This document shows, piece after piece, positions 47,055-59,200 of a DNA stretch of 64,000 bases. Positions within the stretch are counted from its first letter, which is position 1; each line of letters begins with the position of its first letter. The stretch covers positions 149,570 through 213,569 of the forward strand of contig KN834840.1 in NCBI GenBank assembly GCA_000827265.1, in the 5' to 3' direction. The translations under genes were made by a program, and so were the position numbers. The notes beneath the pieces were generated by a model. That model did not search any database, was not told the origin of the DNA, and saw only the letters and a program-made list of their open reading frames with translations. The DNA is from Collybiopsis luxurians FD-317 M1. Lineage: Eukaryota; Basidiomycota; Agaricomycetes; Agaricales; Omphalotaceae.

Positions 47055-49615
47055 TTAATTATGTGCCAGTCAAGTAGTTGAAGCAACAGTACTTAAATCA
47101 CAGAGGGGACTTCAGGAAGGTGTTGTGGAACATAGTGGATTAGACAACTTTTGCAGGACTCAACTTCCAACCATTGAGGAGGAAGAGGAAAAGGAGCAGG
47201 AGGAAGAATGGGCTGGAATCAATGACACACTGTCATTAGTGGGCTCTACTAGTGATGGTAGATCGAGTCCTACAAAACAAGTTCATATGGAGGAACAACT
47301 GTTTGAGCTTCTGAGCTGTCCTTCAGACTATCTCAGAGCACAGTGTCCACTATGCTTCAGCAGGGAATCCAGTTTCAAGGAAGGTAAGCCTGTGTTGTTG
47401 TATTGCACCATATAATACAATACTGACCTTTTGCTCCAGGTTCAGTGTGATAGTGGCAATCAATGCCTGCTTCATGCAGAAGCACAACAAGCAGAGTACC
47501 CTAGACCCTCCAATTGAACACCCCTCTAGTGTCTTTATTCTGCCCCAAAAAGCAGCTATTTGGCAGGAATTTGTAGAGAGTGCGCAGCCAGTGACTAAAG
47601 GCTGACATCAAAAAGAGAAACCAGAAATGCCTCCTGAAGATGATTGCTATGAAGGCCCCCTCAAAGTACTGAATTCCACCTTAGATGCTTGTGAAGAGAG
47701 TTTTGCAGCTGCTGATGGTGGCAGGCAGAAAGCGAGCATGCAATTTTTTGACTCCACCACACTGATGGGTTTACTGTGCTGCCATGACCGAGTTTTGTTC
47801 CTTGTCAACATGACTACTCTGGGTGAACACCAGCATTACACATTCTCTCTGATTGAGAAACTCTTCAAGCATTTGCTGTCAAGCTACACTGTAGGGATTC
47901 TGTACAACATTGTCTGCACACTGGACAGAAGCTGCACAAAATGGGACTTTTTGAAGGAATACTGAGAGAGGATTGGTTTTGCAATTTCAGTCTTTCATGC
48001 TTTCAGTCATGGGTGGGCATGCCAATGTATTTATCATCCTCAGAAGTGTATTGGCTTTGGTCTCTCAGATGGAGAAGGATATGAGAGATTTTGGCACTGG
48101 ATTAGTTGGCTTATTGCATATCTCAGGGTATGTGGGGTGAGTTCTTTTTGTACTAGATGATCAGGTACATGAGTTTGATTGTTGATTAGCATTATACCTG
48201 GCTGTACACATTGAACTCCAAAATTCAACATGACAATTGCCATAGTCTTGCTGGATTTGGCATGTGGCTCACTTGGAAATGGAAGGCTGTCAAAGCAAAA
48301 TGGGAGATGGGGAATGAAGATGTTTTGTTCTCTATATGCAGTTTCTGCATGAACAATGGGAGCTACAGGTGGCATCTCAAATGTGCCCACTTCCCTGTGC
48401 ACATGTTTTTTATTTGTAGATCAGCAAACTAACCCATAGGCATCTAGGCCAATCGCAATCCTCAGATAAAAAGGAGATCAAGAAGGCCCTCCAACTATGC
48501 AAGGCCCAAGATATGCTTCAGGACAGCATTCAGCATCTCGAGGAAATTGTGACAGACCTATCAGCCAAGCAGTATGAGGTCCTTGAGGCTCAGGGAGAGC
48601 TACAGGTTCAGCACAAGAAGTTCACTTGAGTGACCAAAGACTTTACCACTCAGGAATGCACCTTAGGGGTCCACAGGAGAAAGGAGTACCAACATCTTGC
48701 CTCCAGCCCATATATCAACTTGCAAATGAACACTTGAGCCATCAAGGAGCATTTGCACCAGAAGTTGTGGGCCCATAAGTTTGAATGGGACAGATTAGAA
48801 TGTTCCTTTCATTGTCAAGTCAATAGTAAGTTGCTTCTTCACTGCCCCTTTTCAGCATCTGAATGAAAACTCCATAATCACACAGAGCAAATGGTCAAAT
48901 GCCGCAATCCAGGCATTCAATCACTGGCCCAAAGGTATAATAGACTCTGTGTGAAGATGGAGGAGCTAATCAAAACTTGCCCCACCCCTGCAATTGCTGT
49001 GGCACCTAAGCCAATACCAACCAAAGAAATATTCTCACTTGATATTGATGATTCAATTTGGGATGATTTTGGTCTTGGGGAGGGTGATGATGAAGGTAAC
49101 CCTCCCCTTTGGGCATTTGATGAACAGGTTCAGGCTGGAATTTGCAGCATCCTGCTGAGAGATAGATGCAACAAAGAGCTTCTGCAAGTGAAGCATGAGT
49201 GTGGAGTGCTTTGTGAGTGGTTCAGTGAAGAGTGGACAGTAATTATACATACAATAACTAATACTCATGGTATGAAGTATTCATCTGATTTTTTTGGTAT
49301 ATACCGCTGACAATTTGTTTAGACCTGCACACTCTGCATCAACTGCACCAGTGTCATCAAGACCTGGTCCTCTTGTGTGTCCTGTGGAGGAAGGCGTTGT
49401 CGGCAATACCGGAGCTGGAGATGGTAGATTATTGGGGGCCAACAGAAGATGAGGTAGAGGCAATGCAATCAAAATTGTACTTGGATAAAGTCGAGGACAA
49501 TGAGGAAGAGGATGGTGAGCATGAGGAACCAGATGAGGACAAGCTAGATATTGGGCTCTTAGAGTATATAGATGCAGTAGATATTGCCGAAAGTGTGGAA
49601 GAGGGTGATGTTTAG
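47055..49615 (+). pseudogene. KDZ (Kyakuja/Dileera/Zisupton) transposase, decayed
   Basis: Coding blocks in order match fungal KDZ transposases: CPSDYLRAQCPLCF (about 47320), an intron at about 47383-47440, VIVAINACFMQKHNKQ, CEESFAAADGGRQKASMQFF, LCCHDRVLFLVNMTTLGEHQ, KLFKHLLSSYTVGILYNIVC, AISVFHAFSHGWACQ, YHPQKCIGFGLSDGEGYERF, then a long helical region and an acidic end (GLLEYIDAVDIAESVEEGDV, stop near 49613). KDZ elements are large cut-and-paste transposons of basidiomycetes and other eukaryotes. In-frame TGAs (VTKG*HQ, LKEY*ERI, KFT*VTK, NT*AIKE) all fit CGA decay, and further shifts occur near 48230. The N-terminus before 47055 was not found, and no terminal repeats were identified. Confidence 0.85.
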
Positions 49616-52600
49616 GACATTCGTGTACGCTCATTATAATACTTAATGGAATACTTTATATTTGTCTACCTCTCACAATACTCACAATTGTATTTCAACA
49701 AATATGAATGATATATGTGCTTCATACACTGCAACACTACAGTGAAGTTGTATTAATGTTTATACTTGGCAGTAGAATTTACCTTGGTCAGCAACATTAC
49801 TTTATATGAAAATTCTATTACTTATTTTAGATACTTCGTCGTTTGCAGTCAAGCTTTGTCCAAACTTAGGGGCTCCTGTTAGCCATATTTCTATTACTAC
49901 TACATCCGAATATATACCTTCTTTATCTCTCAGAGCTCGGAAGGCCTCTTTGCACCCCCTCTTTGCACTTGCACTGAATTGGGTTCTACCAATCTTGAAA
50001 GGTCAGTGAGTTTGATATGAATGTATTGGCAGGTTGCCGACTGGGAAAATATTATATCATAGGGAAGATAGCCTGAAAACTTTTGTATGCATTTTTATTG
50101 TAACCCTAATGATAATAATGATGTATATGTGTGCGACTAGAAAACTTTGTTAGATAAAACATTGATGGTAAGTACTATATACCTACTTGGATGATCCATA
50201 ACTGGGATATCCAGGATGCTGGATAGTCCAAAATAGTCCAAGCCAAGGATTAAACAAGGAGTCTCCACATCATGATACAGAGAGGAGGCTCTCCTCACAT
50301 TGAAATAATCATAACACTTATTAATTATAATATTGACAACCCAGATAAAAGATTGTATTGACCAGTATTCAATAAGGAAGGGCCATCTCACTATGACATA
50401 CACTTCCATAGTTGGGACTGGGTTACTCCAACATCTAATTTCAGCTTGCTCATTTTTTCCAGATATTTTGGTTTACTGCAATGCATCATCAATGGGGATA
50501 AATGAATATATGTGAATGAAGAGAATTGTGGCTCTTACAAAGAAACTCAAGCTTTGTTCTCATACTTACAGGAATTGACTCACTCATCCCAATGTATTTG
50601 CATCAGCCTTGCAGGAGTCAAATTGAGAAGAGGTGTAAGCTGGAAAGAACTAACAGAATATATGGTGGAAATGCTGGATAAAATCTGAGCCTACCTGTCA
50701 GGTATTCTTCTACCTTTACCTACCTACTTTTGCCACTTTTAGTCATTAGTACATTGGATATGGGTGTACTTCCTGTTACAAAGGAATACAAATTGCTGCT
50801 GGTCCTTTGCAGTGTATGATGAAATGCATAATAACTGAATGTTCCACTGCTGGATAGTCCAGCCTAATTGGATATACCATATTGGATTATCCATGTACTT
50901 GAGGCTTGGGATATCCCAGGGATTTGAGGCCTCTTAGCATAAACATATTTAGGTCACATTTTCCCTAGTATAGTTGTTTGATGTAGGTGACCGAGGTGTG
51001 ACAAGTCAAAAAATTTCAACATTTTCAGGCCCTGTGACCCGTGACTGTCGAATTGAACAAAATGGGACAGTACAACAGTTAGTACTGAATTAATAATGCT
51101 GAATTACAAAATGAATTATACCAAAGCATCATTAAATGTTACCATTGGTCCAGCTATCAAAATGTCAATGATAAAAAGGTGATAAAAGGGTGATAAAAGT
51201 GAAATGAGAAATAAAGAAAAATTTTTATGGACTATTTCAAATCTTTTTCCAGACTGATGCCCAGTATGATGCATTGCAAAATGTGTAGCCAAGAAGCTTG
51301 TTATGATTACTGCTTTGACATCTCATATATAGATGATACATCTGGTTTTAATAACTGTATGTGCAAGTCCAAAATAATCAGGTTCTTCTGTTAAGCGAAA
51401 GAAGCAATTATTGGAACCTGTAGATTCTTCTTGCATCTAATTGTATAACTCAACTTCATACCAGCACAGGTGAGCATTCATAAATCTATACATACACCTG
51501 AGCACAGTGCCAATCTGTTTTTTACTGATAGTCCCTGAAGTGCACTCAAGTCCAGAGCAGTATTGCAGATCTTCAGCCCAAGACTGAGGGTGAGTCTACC
51601 TCTTCCCCTCCTCATGGTCTTTCCATCCTCTACATCAACAGTCTCAATCTCCATTGTGGCTATGATACTTGTTCTACCACCAATCTAAGATGTAGTGGAA
51701 ACACAAATACAGTCAGTGCAACTATACACATGATATGTCAACTTGTGCATTTGATCTGTCTTCATAATGTGCAATTTCAGAGATATTGTGCACAGCGCCT
51801 TGGATGTATGATATAGATATCCTATGACTGAGCACACTCATGATCAAGCACTCTCTACAAAGGGGAAGATCGGGGGGTCGTTCAAGTGTTCCAAGAACAT
51901 TCAAATCTTAGAACATTAGTAAGTAAGGATGATATCATGCTGCATTTGCAGGAAGTTCGGTGTCTGATCAGTGTGCTGTCGAAGGGAAAATTAAAACAGA
52001 AATGAAATGATCTACTGGGCAATCGGTGTACATGTGTGTGGGGGTGAAGGAGAACTCATTTTAGACTCTGAGCATTACAGTGATTGATGTTACATTGCAA
52101 ACAATGCAGGATTTGTGGATTTGGTTAACAGTTCCAGTGAGGGAAGATGGGGGTGATGATGGGGAATGATGGGAGGTGAGAGAGAGATTTTGCAGTGTGT
52201 GTTCGTATGCATGTGTGTCTGGGTGTCTGGGTCTGCGGGCTAGCTCTGTGGGTTAGTCTGTGTGGGTGTTCGATTTGGGCACTCAGTTGCGAGGAACCTA
52301 TTTGCATACCTGTATCATCGATATCATCCATACATATCACCATTACTAGGTATCATGCTTAGTCTCGATCAGTGTCACATCTGACTCGAGTGAAATGCCC
52401 TACCTACATACCTACCTGCTTACTCAGTTTAAGTATCACTATCAGCCTCAGTCTTGTAGCAGGGTATCCGATTTCTAGTATGGGTATGTTGGTCCCAATC
52501 AGGAGAAGGAGGGGATGAGGGGGTGTAGTATATTTGTGTGTTGGCAGTGTGTGAAGGCTGGGATGGGCAGGGAGCGTGCAGTTATGGCTATACTGTAAAT

Positions 52601-53916
52601 GCATCAGTAACTAAATTTTACCTATTTGGAAGTGGGCAGGCATTGATGAGTGAGTGATGGAAGGCCCTAACTAAAAGGCAGTGAGTGAGATGGGTGAGTT
52701 TTGAAATCAGATTCGGTGCTAGTGAGTCAACTGGTATGTAGGTCAGCGGCCGTCATTAGATGGATGGGCTCAAGCGTGTACAGTTTTGATTTGGTGTGTG
52801 TGGAGGGTTGCAGAGGGTAGCGGGAGGAGCGGGAGAGGGGAGGGGATGTTCTCCCGAGGTGATTAGTTCATTAAAGAGATTCATGTGACACTGGATGCAA
52901 ACTCAGAAACTCTGGCGTAAGCCTAGAGTTTGAGTTTGAGTTACTTTCATCATGTCATTGTCAAGTTTGAAAGGTAGTATGAATGGAATGCAAAAAGAAC
53001 ATTACAGTAAGGAGTCAAACTGGAGAGGGGCTTCTCGGACATGTAGTATGGAGCTCTTACAGACGGAATGTACGAGAGTGGCGGTTCTTCATACATGATG
53101 AATCACCGTATCACTGCCTTTACTGGGTGGATGAATAATTATGAGTGCAGGGGCATGCAGAGGGGACAGCACTTAGGAGGGAATCAACAGGTGGAGACAT
53201 CCATATGAATGCAGAGTTGAATGATGATGACACAGGTTATGGTTATAAGCATGTGCATCAGTTTTGGAATTGATGGGAATCATGGGATGGGTAATGGAAG
53301 ATGCTACTCTCTGCTGGAGTTTTCTCTGAGTTAAGAAAAGATTTGTGCGCAGATGAGATTGGTGTTGGCAAAAGACAAAAAGATGAGGATCGGTGTTGGT
53401 GAATCAACAAAAAGTAAACTTTGTTGGCATAGCAAAAAGTTTCTGGGATACATAGGCACATTGCTTATGTAATACTCTTATATCTGTTCTCTCACCTGTG
53501 CACGCCCTATACTCAAAAATTCCAGACGTCCACTCAAAACGAAACTTTGCAGTGTCGACTCTCTCAACATTTTCTTTCTTTTCAGTTTTGCTTTGTTTTC
53601 ATATTTGACAAGTGGGTGAAGGAAAGACAGAAGGAAGGAAGGGAAAATGAGAAAGCAAGCAGGATAATAAGTAACAGGAGAAAGGTGGGTTTGTGTCTGC
53701 AATTATATGAATGTGTGGATGTTGATAGGGGACCTGGTTTTTTCTTTTTCTTTGCTTACTAGGACGCGCTCTATATCCTCATCTTTTAAAGGCTTTCCCC
53801 TTTTTGTATGTCGATGTCTGATGTATACAATTCTTTGCTGCCTCACTGGACATTTTCAAAGTTGGGATTTAGGTGGGAATCAAGTAGAAAAAAAGGAAAA
53901 GGGAAAGAAAACGTTG
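49616..53916. other. No recognisable gene
   Basis: Only short ORFs occur over 4.3 kb. AT-rich DNA with GGATATCC/GGATAGTCC words lies at 50190-50260 and 50850-50930. From about 51.9 kb CpG content begins to rise. GTGAGTG-rich and GTGTGTGTG-like runs occur at 52180-52270 and 52630-52700. Confidence 0.5.
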
Positions 53917-53923
53917 CTTTGAC

Positions 53924-54898
53924 CTAGCTTCCCTAGCTCTCCCCAATCACGTGAGCAATCACATGATGTCCCAAAAAGAGTCAATATACTGTTGAACGAA
54001 GTTGAAGTCAAACTTCACATGCACTAATAAAATATTACATTCTTAGTAGATAAACTACACAATTAACTTAACTACTTGAATCTTGAGTACAGTGAGCTAA
54101 CAGTGAAGGTTTCGCGGAGTTGCATCCCCTCGGACATGTTTCGGAACATGTGCCGGGCCATGTCACTGCCCATCATTTCCACCTCATCACCCTCGCTATT
54201 CGCTTCCTGATCCTTCCAGGCTGAACCTCATTGATCCCCACTGTTCCGGCTTCCCACCCACTGTTCCCGCCCCCCACCCATTGTCCTGGCCCCAGCCCGG
54301 TCTGGACTTATTCCCTCCCCAGTAATAAACATAGTATATGCACATACATAGAATTGTATGAAATGACCTAGTCTGGCAATTTTCCATTTCAATCTGTTCC
54401 CTTGAGCTCGCTGGTCTTCATCTACAGTGTGTAGGTTATATGCAGCCAATAGCTTGTCATTAAGTTATTACACAGTATTGGAGCTAATACATTGTACATA
54501 TTTGGGCAAAAGTCCGAACAAGGGGTGGGCACACAGTGGGGGGCGGGAACAGTGGGCAGGAAGTGGAAACTGTGGGGATCAATGAGGTTCAGCCTGGAGG
54601 GATCAGGAAGCAAATAGCGAGGGCAATGAGGTGGAAATGATGGGCAGTGGCATGGCTCGGAACATGTTCCAAACATGTCCGAGAGGGACGCAACTTCGCG
54701 AAACCTTCCCTGTTTGCTCACTGTACTCAAGACTCAAGTAGTCAAGCTAACTGTGTAGTTTATTTACTGAGAATGTAATATTTTATTAGTGAATGTGAAG
54801 TTTGACTTCAACTTCGTTCAACAGTATATTGACTCATTTTGGGACATCACATGATTGATCATGTCATTGGGGAGTGGGGGAGAGCTACTAGGGAAGCT
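53924..54898. mobile_element. Foldback-type element with about 330-bp inverted repeats
   Basis: The left arm (AGCTTCCCTAGCTCTCCCC..., 53926 to about 54265) is repeated in reverse complement on the right (about 54530-54898). Matching blocks include ATCACATGATGTCCC, TCAATATACTGTTGAACGAA, TAATAAAATATTACATTC and GTTCAGCCTGG. The whole is flanked by CTTTGAC at 53917-53923 and 54899-54905, a 7-bp target duplication. About 260 bp of unique DNA forms the loop. No coding sequence. The arms keep CpG, so it looks comparatively young. Confidence 0.85.
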
Positions 54899-55054
54899 CT
54901 TTGACATTGCGGTGTGGTTTCATTTGAATTATTAAAAACAGATTTTGGGACTTCTTGTTCTTCTCTACTACAACTTGTAGAGAGTACAACTGATTATTAT
55001 ACAATGCCAGGTATAGTTTTTCTACAAAGTCATATCAAACTACGAACAATTCCA

Positions 55055-55699
55055 ATGCCATCTATATTCTCTCGCTCAAAGTCTAATAACAACTCGTCTC
55101 TGCCCTAGCTTCCGCTCAGCGCTATACTTCCTACAGACGCTTCAGGGCCATTTGTTGATACTCTCATTCCCCCAACCCCGCCTTCCTCTTCCGCTTCCTG
55201 TTCTGGTAACTCCGCAGCGGGTACAGGCGGGTTCTACAGCTTCCTATCCCCCTACCCAAACCTCATCCTTGGCCTCTACAACCTCCAACACCTCATCTCC
55301 CTTGTCTCCACCCACCTCGACATCAAAACACCCTTCGTCTTCAACTCTGACGCGTTCGACCTCGACGCAGGAAGGGTCCGCAGGCTCATCGACAAATAGG
55401 TTCAAAGGCTCAGTACCAGAAAGGGTACCACCCACCTCGGCGGAAGCACTGGGGCTGGAGGCGGTAGTAGTACCATCAACTTTGACGAAGAAGCCCATTT
55501 TGCCGGGCAGCATGAACTAGGGATGCTCCTCTGCTGGGCCCTCGCCCATGTTGTCCGTATTGACATGCACCCCACCACCAAATACGAATCCCTTACACGT
55601 ATCCTCTTGACAGAACTCCTCACACCGCTCAAGCATGGGCATACTGTGATCAGTTTGATGTACCTTAAAAGAGAGGTGTATTTGTTTGCCCAAATTTAA
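55055..55699 (+). pseudogene. Inverted partial copy of the Msb1-like gene 5' end
   Basis: A single 215-codon frame from ATG (55055) to TAA (55697) is broken by two internal TAGs. It starts MPSIFSRSKSNNNSSLP and carries LSPYPNLILGLYNLQHLISL, TPFVFNSDAFDLDAGRVRRL and HFAGQHELGMLLCWALAHVV, the front of the Msb1/Mug8 (DUF1708) domain. It matches the start of the minus-strand gene at 61322, including about 90 bp upstream of the ATG. It retains the HFAGQHELGM segment that the other copy lacks. Homology stops near KYESLTRILL. It cannot make a full protein. Confidence 0.8.
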
Positions 55700-56222
55700 C
55701 TAGGAAAAGAAAGGAGTGAATGTAACTGCATGTTTAAAAGTAGATAAGTTAGAAAGCACATTGGAATTTAGCACGGGTATCATTCGCTCGAGGAATCATA
55801 AAAATTGAGCGAAAGGTTCCCAAAAGTGAAGAAAACGAGTGGATGAAACCACAACAATGTCGACAGCGAGAGCAGTCATGTAAGTAGATAGAGCAGAATG
55901 AGCGAGTGAGATATGAATGCGTATAAAAAGGACGAGAAGGAAGTGAGAAATTGCATCGTTACAGAATCTAGCATTTTGAGAAGGGGGGCAATAAAAAAAA
56001 GGAAAACCATGAATATTTCGGGAAAGAAAATGCGCCATATTTTGGATTCTAGAAAGCCAGACAGGTAGAAAGAAATTCAGATCTGCATAAGAGAGATCAT
56101 TAACACAAGACAAGGACTGAATGATGAGTAGGACTTGCACTAAACATCCATGACTATACCAGCTCAAGGAGGGACCACGACGTGTATATGTGAACCGAAC
56201 CCTTGAGCCTTATATATACCAC

Positions 56223-59200
56223 TTACTCCTCCTCTTCCTCCTCCAAAACATTATGCAACGGCGCCCCATGGACATACCTGCCTGGGCTTGCTCTCCCACC
56301 ATCATCCAGCCCAATCTTATTCGGCAGGATCAACTCTTCCATATTTGCTTCCCGCGCTCCATTGTCCTCATCATCAAATTCGCTGTTAATCCCTATTGTA
56401 GAAGAAACAGCAGACGCTTTCGACACCGGTTTCGCAACAGGAACAGAAGCAGCTGGGGATGTAGGTAGAGAAAGTGGCGGCAATGGAGCATTCAACTTGG
56501 ACAGCGGGGCCAATGCAGATGGAGTGGGAGATGGAACGGAAGTCAACCCAGCCTTCACTAGGATCCTTGATGGAGCAGGAGATGTGGACAGTGACACACC
56601 AGGTACCTTCGGCTGAGGGGAATTCAATGTCGGGGACGTCGTACTCTTCTTTTCTCTCTACCTATACATCTCGATCAACGCAGCGGTCTTTCCAAGTGTC
56701 CCACTCGTAGTCACTGTAAGAATGCTGGACTTTGGCGGGGGAGTTGGAACGGGAGCAGGAGTGGGAGTAGGAGATGAGTGAACTGAAGCACTAGGTCCAT
56801 TCGGAGGCAGAGTAGGCAGTGGTCTGGATGACTTGTCCCTCTCCCGCTTTTTTGGTGGCTGTACCTTGGCAACATAAAGCCTGTCGAGGTCCCTCGGTCT
56901 CTCCGCGGTACCCTCTTCATGTTCGTGCTCGTCGTCTGAACCGTATGCATACCGTGCCCGAGGATCTTCATCATCATCTCTATAATGATCCTCAGATTCG
57001 ATGGATCCAATCATGGCCACCGCCGTATCTCGGCTGTTTCAAAATCTCGGTCATCTCTCAGGGTGAAGATCAAAGTATCTCAGGCACTGCTCGGGTACCA
57101 CAGGCTTATCCTCAGGTTCTTCCTGTTCATCCAGGTAAGATTTGTCTTCCTCGTAGTCAGGATATCCGTTCTCGTTCTCGGGGCAAAAATGATTGTGATA
57201 TTCATCTTCAGGATGAACGAGGCCCTTCCTGGGCACAGTTTGTACCTCCATGTCGTTGGAATACTCGGAACCCCTAACCTCCTTGGCTGGAGGAGGATGC
57301 CATCTCATCAGCATTGTCTCCACCTTTCGACCCACCACCATCACCAAGTCCAAGACTAAACCTCTTCCCCCCTCCCCTCCTCTCCAACTTTAACCTCTCC
57401 TGTTCAGCCAACCGAACCGCCCTCCTCCTGCGCGCAGCTTCTTCAATGAACCCATCACCTTCAGATGGAACGTCACCCCCCTCCCACAGCTCCATCAGCC
57501 TTGAACAGATCACTCTCCTCCTCCGTCTCCCCACCATTCATCAAATGCGCCTCGAACTCGACTGTATGATATTCAGCCGGAACAAGATTCTGCTTCGAGT
57601 GACGACGACCTCGATTGGTAGGCGCTTTCGGACCCTTGGGCTTCGCGGACGGCTGGTGCTGTTTCGAGGTGGACGGTGAGGAAGAAGATGCGGGAAGACG
57701 GAAGATGTTTGCTCCCCGTTTCGTTGAGGGGGTAGTGGGTGAAGGTACAGGAGCAGCAGCAGCAGTGGCAGTTTCATTACTCGCATGTTCATGCCCAGCA
57801 GAACTCGTCGGATGCGGCTGTGGCTCACTGGAACCAGCCGTCCTTGGCGGCATCACACCGTCCGCTCATTCTCATTATCCGTCAGCCCAGCCTCGACATT
57901 GCTCATCGCACCCCCATGCGCGTCCATCGTGTGCAGCGACCTGTTGAGCGTGATGACCTTTGTCCTGCGGTTCTCATCCTGGAGCATGCCCTCAGAGTCC
58001 ATCTCCTTGCTCTGATTGAGAGAGTCGCCGCATGGTGGACGACGGGATATCATTGGTCCGACGGTCGATGAGGAGGTTGTACTAAACAAAAAGTAAGAAT
58101 CAGTCAGTATTCAACCCAGAGCCTAACCCACTCACCCATCAGCATAAGTCTGCCTCGAATACGGTGTCGGCGTCGGCATCCCAGACTGCCCATTCCTCAG
58201 GTCATACGGCGTAGGCGTACTCGCCATCGTCAAAGTCCTTGTACTCCCCGAAAAGATACTCCCCCCTCCCCCACCACCACCACCCCCTCCCACCCCCACC
58301 TTATCCTTCTTATCCTTCTTATCCTTCTTACTCTTCGCTTCCTTGACCTTCTTCTCCTTCTTCCCCGTCCAGTATCAACGAGACTCGAGGTAGACGCTGC
58401 ACCGGCATGACCGGGTGACAAGAAGAGTGAGCCGAGTCTGACGCGCGCGCGGGTGGAGGAGGAGGATGGAGTGGAAGTGGAGGTTGAGGAGGAGTAGGCA
58501 GAACCTAAAGAGGGATTGAGGATTAACGAAGGGTGGATGCCGGCCAACTGGTGTCCGAGTTGGGCACAATACTCCTTCGGGACGTATTCCTCAAACAACA
58601 GTAACGAAGTCGATGTGTGTGGATCGTTTGACAGGACATGAAATGATAAGGCAGGTGAGAAGGAGTTTGGTAGGGCTTTGAATTCAACCTATGTGGGAGG
58701 GATGAGGCTTCAGCAAAGGGTTTAAAGAGGAGAACGGCCAGCATACTCACCAAAACCCAACTACACTCTTTGAACCATTCACTCTTCCACCTCGCGGCCT
58801 CTGCACTGCATTGATAGGCATTGGGAATGGGAAGAATTGGGAATTATTGCAATTTGGAGAGGCAGAAAAAAAAGAGTTTGGCGTTAGCGTCGGTCTCTTA
58901 CGATATCAATGGAAGTGGAAAAAAAAACAAAAATTTGGAGCATCAAAGATGCATGAGAAGAGAAGGAAATGAAAGAGGGAATGAATGGTCGCCACAGAAG
59001 ATATAGGATCAAGCAATACTGCGCTCCGTAACACGAGCAGGACAGCGAAACGCTGCCCAAGCTCAGTCAATACCACAACATCCCTAAACTGCTCCACCTG
59101 CACATCCATCCATCAATGCAACATCCCAACCCCAACATCACCCATACCGTCAACCCATCAGACTCCAATGCATCCACGGCAAAGTTCCCCAAAACCAAAC

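Noticed and set aside
50190..50940. Possible element bounded by GGATATCC/GGATAGTCC words
   Set aside because: The words occur in mixed orientation and spacing; no consistent inverted ends or target duplication could be drawn.
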